Of a stretch of 64,000 nucleotides of DNA, positions 23,232 to 33,678 are shown one piece after another. The DNA is from Pagrus major (Eukaryota > Chordata > Actinopteri > Spariformes > Sparidae): the NCBI RefSeq assembly GCF_040436345.1, contig NC_133221.1, positions 16,613,165-16,677,164 on the forward strand, read 5' to 3'. Numbering within the stretch: the first letter of the stretch is position 1; each line of letters starts with the position of its first letter. A program made the position numbers and the translations under genes. Below the pieces are notes generated by a model. It was given only the letters and a program-made list of their open reading frames with translations. It had not been told where the DNA came from and did not search any database.

Positions 23232-25797
23232 ACAGCAGCTATCCAACTCTATGACAAGGAATCAACAAACACTGTAAATCTGGTTCAAACTTTCAGCAGG
23301 ATCTATGACTAGGCTAATACACAGAGGAGGAGAAGATGGCGCTTTAGAAAATAGGGATTTGACATGAGGAGAACATGAGGCGACTACTGGGTTTACAAGT
23401 AAATGTCTTCAACTTCAGCAGATATACTGCTTGGAAATAAATCTAAAAATATATCAGAGTAAGAGGAGAAAATAGAGGAGAGATCATTTAATTTTGGAGG
23501 TTTTATCCCACTAAAGCAAGGCCTATCGCTTTAAATAAAAAAGAGGGAAATTATGACTCTCAGCAACGAATCAAATAATAATAATAATTCCCCACACGCA
23601 AATAAATAAAAAATACCCGCGTTACATACTTGGATGAGAGTTGCATCCTGTCCTTGCAGGCCGTGATCTCCACACTGAGCCTCGGCACACAAAAGATGCA
23701 GAGCCATCCCCAGCCGTGTCTTTACACCGCCAATAAACTTTACAGCAGGTACACTAAACTTTATTGGTAATGTCAACCCTCTGGTAAAAGCATACACACA
23801 CACACACACTAACACAAAGGGCCAAACTGGGGTGCAGAATAGCTGTGACTTGGGGACACATCCGGATTTTTCTAAAGACTACAAGCGCGCAAAGAGAGAA
23901 ATAAAGAGAGGATGAAAAGGCTGCGCTCTGACGCAAAATGGCTCATTCAGGAAAATATAAAAAACAAAGAAGAAGCCATAAACTGAAGATATCCGGTATT
24001 AGCCTGGATTTACATTGAAGGAAACACACTGAGATGGAAACAGCAGTTTGGAAGCAATGGAGACTAATCCGCTTTTTTTTTGTTATTATTATTACACAGG
24101 CACAATTAACACGAAAAGCCTCCACGTTTCGATTTCATTCGTTAGACTTCACTAGGCAGCTGCACCAATCAAACAGAATAAATGCTCTGACTTCATCTTT
24201 ACAAGTTCGTTTTAATGGAAAAATAAATAAAGAAAGAACTAATTGAAACAAACTGTGCAGCTTCGTTTGTTTATTTCTTTTTCTGTCTCTAGAAAATACA
24301 CAATTCCACATTCAGGCCCTCCATTTTCCAAATCTCACAATCCTCCTAAAAAGCTTGAAAAATATTAAAACATCTTGAATCAAGGATGATAACAGAGGAA
24401 TAACAGTCTCCTAACACTCACACCTTACAGTAGTCTCTCCACGGGGAAGTATTTGCATCCACAGCGTCTCATATACACATCGAATGGCTCACTTCAGCTC
24501 ATTCAAATAGTCCATAACTGAGCGGGTGAAAAGCAGACAGGCTAGACGCCCCAGCAGTTTTGAATAATTTAGCTGCATGAAACTGGGACAACTGCACGGA
24601 TAGAGACGACACTGACACCGAGCTCTTATGTATAACGCATTAAAGTTGAAAACATTTTTTAAAAATGTGGGAGGAAAAGCGGAAATGGCCTCCTTCAGAT
24701 TAAAATAGAGGTCGTTTTTCAGTGAAACGCGACTGTAAACAGAAGGTGGAAGAAGAGGAGGTCACATTACATGTTTTTTTAAAAATAAAGATCACATTTC
24801 TGTGATACATTCATAGAAATCTGATCTTTATATTCGAATGACTAAACAGGTATTTTGTGTTTTGTAACCATCATTGCGCCTTTCCACACATGTTTGTGCC
24901 ACTTCAGATGTTTAGCCCTCTATCCCTCGTTTATTCCGAACTGTCACCATAAAAAGCAGCAGCTGGACACAAGAGGAAGCACAAGGTGTTACCTGCACTT
25001 GGCCTCTTATTCGCTTTATGATTTCAACGCTTTCCGGATTATCTGTCTGGACACCAAGTTTTCAACACCTTGCGCGGTACAGACTAGATGCAGCCTCCCT
25101 CATGCTTTTGGCGTGCTTTTATTTTCGTCCGATTATTAATAACATCACGCCAGATGTTTGTTCATCTCGTCTCAAACAGCCCATTATTCATCCGAAGATT
25201 CATTAAGAAAAGCTTCGCGTCCTCCCTGAAGACAGGAAGTTTCTTATTAAGAGGATGAATCAAAATACGACTCAGGCTTTGGAGAGTACGCATGCTGTGA
25301 ATGGGGATGCGCAACCTTTCCTTAAAAGGTAAAGGGATACATCTGCAACAATACGCGTATCTGGCGTTTTTATTTATTTAATTATTTTAACTGAACAAGT
25401 TGCAAAGTTTAAATTAGACTTTAAATTTTAGTCAGGAGAATATGCAGGATGCTCGCGCCTCCCCGTCCCTCCTGCAGCTACACCTCAAAATCGAAGGATC
25501 ATCAAAAACATTGCTCCATGTTCAATCATTTCCTTATTGAATTTGTTAGATTTAGATTTGTCACAAATGAAAACCGAGGCTCATGTGAAGCTCTGGATGC
25601 TTCTGCTGCATCGTAAAGTTCATAAGTCCTTAGAGAGAGGAGCAGTAAAGTTGTAAAATAAAATGTGAAGAAGACTTTAGTTTACATGTGTATGCGCCTC
25701 GTTTGTGTGTGTGTGTGTTCACGTGTGTGGTGAGTGTGAGAGAAATATCAATAAAACAAAATAAAAAAAAAACAGAAAATGATTGTGAGCCATCTTG

Positions 25798-25803
25798 TTT
25801 ATT
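25798..25803 (-). terminator. Candidate distal poly(A) signal of hoxc8a
   Basis: AATAAA on the minus strand, about 1.27 kb after the stop. Using it keeps both miR-196 sites in the mRNA. Confidence 0.35.
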
Positions 25804-26137
25804 TGTGATTTTACATCAACAATGGCGGGGTGGGGGGGGACACACAAATTCCGTCTTTCACAGGAGAAACACCAGGAAACGAGCATATTGTTAACATCAA
25901 TATATAACAAGACGTACATAAAGATTATATTCAGTGCAAAACAACTACGCTATATCACCAGCACATTAAAATAAAAATTCCCTTACTTTTTAAAATCGTT
26001 GTAATTGTAGCAGGTATTATCATACACAGTAAATGTGCGTTATAGGCAGTTTTTAGTTGTTGGGGAAAATAGCTTGCGATCAATTCAGAGCGATGCCACA
26101 AGTGAGGAATATAAATTGAGCGAAAAGGCAAGGCTCT

Positions 26138-26145
26138 GAGTTTAG
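26138..26145 (-). promoter_or_regulatory. Candidate miR-196 8-mer site in hoxc8a 3' UTR
   Basis: The mRNA strand reads ACTACCTA (plus strand TAGGTAGT within GAGTTTAGGTAGTGCC). It is about 930 nt after the hoxc8a stop. HOXC8 is an established miR-196 target with several 3' UTR sites. Position approximate to a few bases. Confidence 0.5.
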
Positions 26146-26364
26146 GTAGTGCCGTGGTACAATCTCAAAAACTGTTTGCTTGGCTTTGAGCTAATCGTCT
26201 TCCCAAGACTCACAAATTGTCTTCAACAAGTGTATATTGTATATCGGGTAAATGCTACATACATAACTTAATAATATAAGGATGATATAGAACACTTTTT
26301 TTTAAAATTAAAACCATATGAAATCTCTATATTCAGAAATCTCTATTGCAATTTCCCCAGGTTT

Positions 26365-26372
26365 AGGTAGCA
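26365..26372 (-). promoter_or_regulatory. Candidate miR-196 7-mer site in hoxc8a 3' UTR
   Basis: The mRNA strand reads CTACCTA (seed 2-7 plus A1) in the complement of GGTTTAGGTAGCATC, about 700 nt after the stop. It shares the flanking TTTAGGTAG with the other site. Position approximate. Confidence 0.45.
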
Positions 26373-26764
26373 TCAAAGGATTTCAAACGATTGCATTTCC
26401 CTGGTAATCCTAGAAAAAGATGTCTGAGGAGCTAAATGGCTCAGAGGCCATCCACATGAAAACGAGTAAAACAGTAACAGTAACAATTATAATAATAAAA
26501 CTTGTGGGTTTACACATGGGCCGTTCAGCCTATGTAACTGCTGCGATGATGTCTCAACACGTACTACTAAGTTATAGGCCTACATCTCGCGCACAATTTC
26601 GGAAAAGGCTACTCTGAAATGTTCTTTTTAAATGTAGGCTATAATCTATTTACACACACAGGTCGGCGTTGGTCATGTTTTGATCTTATTTGGCTATGCT
26701 TCTGATACTATTCAAAGCAAATTGGTACAAAAGAGCTAAGCCATTTTCCATCTAACATGCGTTT

Positions 26765-26770
26765 TTTATT
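26765..26770 (-). terminator. Candidate proximal poly(A) signal of hoxc8a
   Basis: AATAAA on the minus strand about 300 nt after the stop. Using it would remove both miR-196 sites. Confidence 0.35.
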
Positions 26771-27071
26771 TAATTTAACCTCCCCCCTTTTTTTTGTTGC
26801 AAGGGCGACAGATCTATGAAAGAAAAATCAGCCACAGGCGTGTGTGGCTTCTACTGAAAAAATCCAAATCATGTTAGGGGTAATGGTGAGAGGGGAGAAT
26901 TTTGTCTATTTATGACAGCAACATTGGAGGGATTCCTGTTCCCTCTTGACGAAATGAAAGGGTGGTCATAAAGTTGACGCTCTCTGCCTCCTTGTGACTC
27001 TTCCTCTGTTTATGGGACCTCTCTTTTTTTCTCTCTTTTTCAGCCATATAACCATAAAAAGGACCATAAAA

Positions 27072-28025
27072 TCACTCCTTGGTCTCCTCTTTCTCTTCCG
27101 CTTCTTTCTCTTCTGCCTCTTCCCCTTCACCGTCCTCGTTGCCCTCTTCCTCGGCCTCGGCCTCGGCTTCGGCCTCTCCTCTCTGACCCGGAAACTTGTC
27201 TTTGTTGTTCTCTTTTTTCCACTTCATCCTCCTGTTCTGAAACCAAATCTTCACCTGCCGCTCGGTGAGGCTCAGGGCGTGGGACACCTCGATTCTTCTC
27301 TTGCGGGTCAGGTAAGGGTTGAAGAGAAACTCCTTCTCCAGTTCAAGAGTTTGGTAGCGACTGTAGGTTTGCCTCCCATTCCGTCTTCCTGGGGCTTGAA
27401 TGAAATAAAGCCAGAGGTTAGCTTGAGTCACCACGATCCCCCCCACCCTCCATTAAATAGAAAAAAAACATTCAGTTTATTTAAAATTAATTATGCATTT
27501 TCTCTGCCAACCTTCAGCATGAATTCTTAACGTTCACCTCTGACTATTCACATCCACGCGTAAAGAGCGGGGGAAGCCCTTATTTAAAGCCTAAGATGTG
27601 TAAATTGATTTTCCATTAACAGTAATATCTATTAGTCTGCACATATAAGCAATAGAGCTCATATTATGTGTTGTTCTTAAAACAAAAGCCCTCTAAGTGA
27701 TTGTATTTTTCACTTGTGTTTGTTCCACTTATAGTTCTGTTTGTAGGAGTGATCAGCTGTCTGTGTGAGGAGCTATTGGGTAAGTATGAGAAGATACTGT
27801 ATTTATATATATAAGAAAGGAGCATGGCTATCATTATCAAATCATATATCTATACATTTAAGCAAAATTGTCCTTCAGTTTATTGAAATTCCTCTAGACA
27901 AAAAAAACTCTACATGTCATTAATATGGTTTTCCTCACTAGCTAGAGGGCCTATACAAGCCTGTTGGAGATTTCCAGTCACACACACACACTCTCACACA
28001 CACACACATACTCACACATAGAATG

Positions 28026-28056
<31 letters not shown>

Positions 28057-29211
28057 ATGACACACAAGAGGAAAATAATAGAAAAGAGACAGATGAAGTT
28101 GCTCTATAACACCAGATGAGGACTTGCTAATGATAAACATCTCAGTGAAAGCAGATAGAAATGAAGCTTACACCTGTGTGGAGTTAATGTAGCCAGATAG
28201 CCTGAACAGAGTGACCCATGAGTGGCAGAGACAATATCTATAAAGCCCTGATGATTACAGCTGGATGAGGCTAAGCCACATTTGGGCCTGTGGGTCAAAT
28301 TACCTCCACAAAACCTCTAAAACCAGGATTCTGGATAATCGGGACATGTTGTGTTCCAGCTCCTGTCACTCTGCATGCTACAGCTGTGTGTGGCACCTAC
28401 ACTGTCTCAAACTGTGACTTATCAGTCTTTCTGTAGAGTTTGTGAAATATCTAATGTGAACGATAATTGACTTCAAAGAGCTGGTGTCACGAGCTGTGAT
28501 CAGCTATTCTGTGTGTAAACGGTCCTTTTGATAGCAGCCCTGTATAGACATGTGCTGCACAGTAAAGCCTGCAGTACAGGTTGTATGTGCCCCATCATGT
28601 TCCCTCACTTATTTCGTTTTATAGGCAAGAGACACACTGGTGTAATATCTAGGCACATTTAGCACATATGCACACAAACAAACACACACATACACACACA
28701 GGCAGACACGCACGCTGACACGCGCGCACACAGAGCAACATAGAAAAGAAAAGGAAATAATTGTATGATTCTGACCGTGGGGTCTCATCCATGGAAACAT
28801 AAGACTGGGAGAGGAGTTTTGATTTAAGTGGCCTTGTCCTTCTCCGGGGTTAGAGCTGCTCGACGATTTACAGTCTGGGTATTGCGCTAGGCTTGCGTCT
28901 TGCTGGGTACCATAAAGCGTTTGCCTCGGAAGGGCTTCATATCCATAAAATTTCGTTGCGTCTCCGTGGCATGCCAAAGCGCAAGGGTTCTGCTGGTATC
29001 CGGGGTTGGAGATCCCCGTGGTGCCGTGGTGGAAAAAGTCCTGCACATGATGGGACGGGTGCTGAAAGCCCGGTGCGGCTGCTCCGGGTCCGTAAACCAG
29101 CGTGTGGCTGCGGGCGACGCTTTGTGGAAACCTGCAGTCGTAGTAAGTTGGCTCCAGTGACTCGCCGCCTTTGTACTTAGAAAAAAGAGGGTTAACAAAA
29201 TAGGAGCTCAT
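27072..29211 (-). CDS. hoxc8a: Hoxc8a homeodomain transcription factor (2 exons)
   Basis: Group-8 Hox factor patterning the thoracic region. Exon 1 is 28776-29211 and exon 2 is 27072-27394; the donor GT is at 28775-28774 and the acceptor AAG at 27397-27395. The product is 252 residues (human HOXC8: 242). [20 protein letters not shown] and the variant hexapeptide [14 protein letters not shown] match HOXC8. FPWM is at about 139-142 and the homeodomain at about 149-208, followed by [10 protein letters not shown] and a long acidic Glu-rich tail. The tail includes an [10 protein letters not shown] run encoded by a GC-rich hexamer repeat, which explains the extra length. The donor is GTCAGA, with C at +3. 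A second in-frame acceptor (CCCCAG) 6 nt downstream would delete Ala-Pro. Confidence 0.97.
27395..28775 (-). other. hoxc8a intron
   Basis: 1,381 nt with interrupted (CA)n and GA tracts at 27979-28055. I saw no HB1-like inverted pair here, unlike in hoxc4a-hoxc6a. Confidence 0.6.
27979..28055. repeat. Interrupted (CA)n / (GA)n repeat in hoxc8a intron
   Basis: Several short CA runs broken by CTCACA and ATAGAATGA, followed by GAGAGAGA. Confidence 0.85.
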
Positions 29212-30252
29212 GTTTAGTTAGCATCAAGCAGACGGTGCTCTCTCGCAGCAGAATATCTCCTTTAGGATGATGGCAGCCTTTTGTTTAGGGTCCCAACTCG
29301 CACAGCGCGCACAGGCAGACAAACCGGAACTAGGAGAAACGCTGCCCCTTTGGACAATCTACGGCAGCTCACTCTCTCTGAGCCGTTCCTCTCATCGGAT
29401 TTCTCTCGCACTGTTTTTTCCCCCACAGCTTTGTGCAGCTTCAAACCCGGCTCATGGCATGTGCTTTGGATGTGCGTTAGCTAAAAGCTGGCTTGCTCGA
29501 CCGGCGCAGCCACAGACGCTGCTCTTTTCTTTCTTTTTCTTTTTTTTTTTTTAAGCTTCCCACCCAACCACCCCCACCACAGGCGCCCCCCACCCCACCC
29601 TCCCTCCACCCTCCTCCTCCTCCACCACCCCCCCCTTCATCTTTCTCCGACCGGTCAGACGTGGGCCCTACGTATATCCACCTTGAGAGGAGCTGCACTA
29701 ATCATAACCAACAACCCAAGAGGCTTTAAATATGATCAATGTTATGTTTATCGCAAAAGCTTTGTTAAAAGCTGATCAATGGAGATGTGGAACGGCTAAA
29801 ATATGAAGACTATGACACATGGTACATTTCTGCCATAATCTGAATTTATAGTGTAGCTTGTTGTCTTTGCATGAAGGTTATGAGATATATTTAAGGCGGG
29901 GAAGGTTTCCTCTTTATAAGCGGATAAAGCTGTTATGAGTTGGTGTTTGCCCTCTCAGGCCTCACTGAAGGTTACGCACTAATTTCCAAATAAACAGTTG
30001 ACCTTTTACGTGCTCCAGGAGGTCAGTGCAGCGTCTGGGAAGTTCACGAAACATAAAATATGTTTTTTTTAAAAACAGAAAAATAAGACAAAGGGGAAGC
30101 TATGACACACACAGGCCCTACAAGTAAATAAAGACAAAATATCCTCGTGTAATGGTCGAGTGAAGGCGAGAGCGACACACGTGCACCGTGCGCAGTAAAA
30201 CACCGACACTCGCAAATATAAACACGACCTGTGCATACTAGGTGCCACTTAC

Positions 30253-30465
30253 TGACCCCGTAAAACCGACGAGGATAAGCAGTAAATCTCCCACGCGGAG
30301 GAGTTCATAAAATTTTACATTGGGATGTTTAGCTACAATGAGCGCGCGCACAATTCCCAGCTCAATAGTTGCACGCGGGGCTCTCTCTCCCTCTCCCTCT
30401 CTCCAAATATGCCAGTGTGGGTTTTTAGTGGGGCTACTGACGTTTTATACACATCATCGTAAAAT
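30253..30465 (-). other. Candidate noncoding first exon upstream of hoxc8a
   Basis: On the minus strand TATAAATTC (30492-30484) is followed about 230 nt later by a consensus donor GTCA then GTAAGT (30252-30247). The segment is GC-rich with CpG-containing stretches (GCGCGC, CGCGTGC). No acceptor is evident close to the hoxc8a ATG, so the partner exon is unknown. Confidence 0.25.
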
Positions 30466-31859
30466 ATGAAAGGCGCACTGGGCGAATTTATAGACCTTTC
30501 ACACTCTATAAATATGCAGATTGCCAATCATTGTTGCACACTTCTCGAGGACTCTGAAATGCTGCTACAGACGTCAGATATTACGGATATAAATGAGCAG
30601 GTAGAGGTTTTTTAATAAACGGTGACAACAACATTATTATTGTTTCTCCTTCTGCTAGGCCTGCTACTGGTATAACTACTTCTACTATTATTATTGTAGT
30701 TATGGTTATTATTGTGATGTTTGGTTGTTGTATGATTTGATTTGTAGCTGTTGTTTATGTTGTGCTGCTATTTGATGTTATTGATGCAATTGTTTACAAA
30801 TTGTTATTAAAGAATATATATTTAAATATTGTTTCTGGCTGTGAACTGTGTTTTTTTCCTATTTAATATTTTAATTGGCTTACTGTTTTTGATTTACACC
30901 ATGACAAAATAAAAACAATAAATACAAAACACAGAATCCAAACACATAATTGTCCCTTTAAATGCAGACATTGTTACCCTTTGGCACAATTAAAACCTAT
31001 CTGAGCAAAATAATGCTATTCTTAATGGGCACACAATGGGAAGCACTTATATTTAAATAAAAATTAAAAATTAAACACCACAACTTCCCAATTAACAACT
31101 AATAAATTCAGGGACATTGGAGACGTTTTTAAACCAAAAAAGTGACAAAAACCAAAAAGGAAATACTCCCGAACAAGACCGAAATAAATAAAAAATAATA
31201 ATAATATAAAAATTCAAAATGGAAAATAAGAGTAAAGACCTGTTTATGCACACAGCCTGTGCCCGACACAACAACAGGCTCGCTGCATTCCGGCGTGCTG
31301 CTCTGCGGCCTATTACACAAAATGCGGTGGGTGACCATATCTGTCATTTTGTCATCGATAGGTTACTCTTCACTTTACAGCCAAGCCACAGAGCTGTAAA
31401 AGAGCCCTTCAACATACAACACTCCGCTCAAAACATGGACCAACAGCGTCATCTAGTGTCGAGAGGTGCTCCTAAACCTGGAAGAATCCACCAATCAGAA
31501 ACAACTGTGCTGTGGACACAGAGGGTCTCCCCCCCATTTGTACAAACCTCGTATGCACCGCGTGTTTAATTTAAATAAAGCAGAGTTAAGGAAGATGTTT
31601 CCCACCACATCTGTACCTACATTCAGTCTCATGTGTTTCACAGTAGACTTGGATCAGTTGTTATGCTGACTCCTGTCCTGTCATGGCCGCGACGTGCTCT
31701 TATATAAGAGACAGCAGCTGCTCTCATATTTATGCACAATAACTATTGACATTTTCCCATCTAATTGTAAGCTAATAGACCACTCTTGTGATGAAGTGCA
31801 GGGGGGTTGCGGCTGGCCCATCAGGCAGGCAAAAGTCCCCTGAACGGTGCGCATGACTC

Positions 31860-32060
31860 TCCTTTGAACGAGTCCACCACCACCGTCCATTAAAACCATA
31901 AAGTAATTTAGCCCAGACGTCTAGCCAGTTAGTCGAGTTTGCTTTGTTCGTCTGCATTTGAGACAAACAGCCGAGCTCCAACAGGGGCTGTAAAACTGGC
32001 ATTTTTGCCCGAGCTGAGCGGAAATGCACTGGATTGGGCTTTTAAATTACAGCATCCTGT
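31860..32060. promoter_or_regulatory. Candidate equivalent of the Hoxc8 early enhancer
   Basis: Lies about 2.7 kb upstream of the hoxc8a ATG, near the position (about 3 kb) of the known mouse Hoxc8 early enhancer. It contains a CCATAAA Cdx-type site at 31896-31902 followed by a TAATTTA homeodomain site. Assigned mainly by position. Confidence 0.2.
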
Positions 32061-33269
32061 CCGTATTGTTTGCCACCACAAAAAGGCAATTTAGCCCTAT
32101 CCCAGGAAACAAATGCGAGACATGGGAAATCGTCTCTCACTTTAAAACTCAAATGCTCAAATTGAGTCTCACATTTCCTGATCGCCTCTGCGGCCGGACA
32201 GATGTAACCTATAAAACTTCAAATCTACGTTTTAATTGAGTTTATTCAGAGGGTGATTCATTTATAAAATACTTAGTAGCAGTGGTTTATATTGACAAAC
32301 AAATACTTTCTTGGAAACGTGACAGCTGCACATTTATTTATTTTGGGAAGGCCTACTTTAACATATATAGGGCATGGGCTAATAAAGTAAATACCGCACA
32401 TTATTCATGCGTTCATTTTTGCTCTTTTGAGAATATTTTGTCCGCAATTTACATGAAGTATCCTGCTGTAGCTCTTATTAATAAAACCGTGAGCACAACA
32501 ACAACAACAACACTGGTTACTGGCCGCTTATTGCTTTTTGACAAATTTACCGTCGAGCCTGTTTATGTGTTTATTTCATGTGCGTGTTCTTATCCTCAAA
32601 TACACGCATCACTGTGGATATACGTCGCTGAGACTTAAAGAAGGCAAATTAAGACACCGGTTTAAAGTAATGCAAAGCATAATTAAAACAACGCTGACTT
32701 GCGAAACTGCGCTGACAAGTTTTTTTGACCTCGCCGTTATTCGCAGAGCTCATTTGGGCCTTAGCTGTACTTGGAGGAATGCTCGGCCGCCAAAAACTAT
32801 TAGACGAATAATTGTGGAGGCACAATTATTTAGAAAACACCCATCTGTTTGCAACATGTAGCTTATCCAATAGTGATTTGGTAACCCCGCTTTCCTGCGG
32901 CTTTTAAATCAACAGAATAGTTCATCTGATATTGACTGTGATTCTGTTTGTTAGGCCCTCTCTGAATGAAATGTGTTTGGGAAGCCTACTGCAAACATCC
33001 ACATAGAGTCACAATGAATACAGAATACAAGCACTTTAGTGATTAGGTTTATATTTGCAGAGATCTATATCTACACTCTATATTTAAACTCGTTGGCTAC
33101 AGTCAAAAAAAAAAAAACAAACAAAAAGAAAAATGCACAAATACAGCAACAACTATCACAAAAATACAAGACAGACAAGTCGGCTCGCAGATGTTCCGTT
33201 TCTGTACAAAATACTACACCTGCACAACAAAGTACAAAGGAAATAAACATGAAGGAAAATACATTCACA

Positions 33270-33282
33270 TCATAAATTATGG
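33270..33282. promoter_or_regulatory. Hox/Cdx-like inverted site downstream of hoxc9a
   Basis: TCATAAATTATGG, within a 16-base stretch identical to one at 20086-20101. It lies about 400 nt after the hoxc9a stop, so it may be in the 3' UTR. Confidence 0.3.
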
Positions 33283-33678
33283 GGTTTGTGAAATTCAAAA
33301 GAATTCAAGTATTCTCTTTCTTCAGACAGTTTTAACGTGTCCAAACTGCAACGTGTATAATTTCTCTTACAAAAAAAACACAAAGGTATTTCGAAGTGAA
33401 AGCAGAATGTAATTATCTCCTTACAAGTTTTTTTTTTTCTTTTTCTTGCTTTTTGTCTCTCTTTAACGCTCGACACAAATGTGCACTGGAAAAAATATAT
33501 AAACATAATCAGCATCAAACAGTCTCCAAGTTAAGGTTAATACAAAAAATCCAACAAAGTGATAAATATGAAGAGGAGAGGAAGAAGATGAGGGTTCAGC
33601 GTGTGTTTAAGGGTACATCTGTGCTGTCCATGTGACTAGTGGTTATTATTATGGTTGATTTTCTGAATGCAGTCCACA

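Larger units (their letters stand above)
16448..27071. other. hoxc6a-hoxc8a intergenic region (site of the missing group 7 gene)
   Basis: 10.6 kb without a homeobox or any recognised coding gene; no group-7 remnant was seen. It includes several CA/GT arrays, a GA-rich tract (22873-22908) and AT-rich blocks with homeodomain-type TAATTA sites (for example 19480-19520). The last ~1.3 kb on the right is hoxc8a 3' UTR. Confidence 0.6.
29212..33678. other. hoxc8a-hoxc9a intergenic region
   Basis: 4.5 kb, no coding gene. It holds the hoxc8a promoter flank (a C-rich stretch at 29567-29640), a candidate TATA/donor pair at 30251-30492, a candidate early-enhancer block near 31.9 kb, and hoxc9a 3' flank on the right. 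Confidence 0.5.

Noticed and set aside
16448-27071. A hidden hoxc7 or group-7 pseudogene
   Set aside because: No homeodomain or hexapeptide coding sequence recognised by eye.
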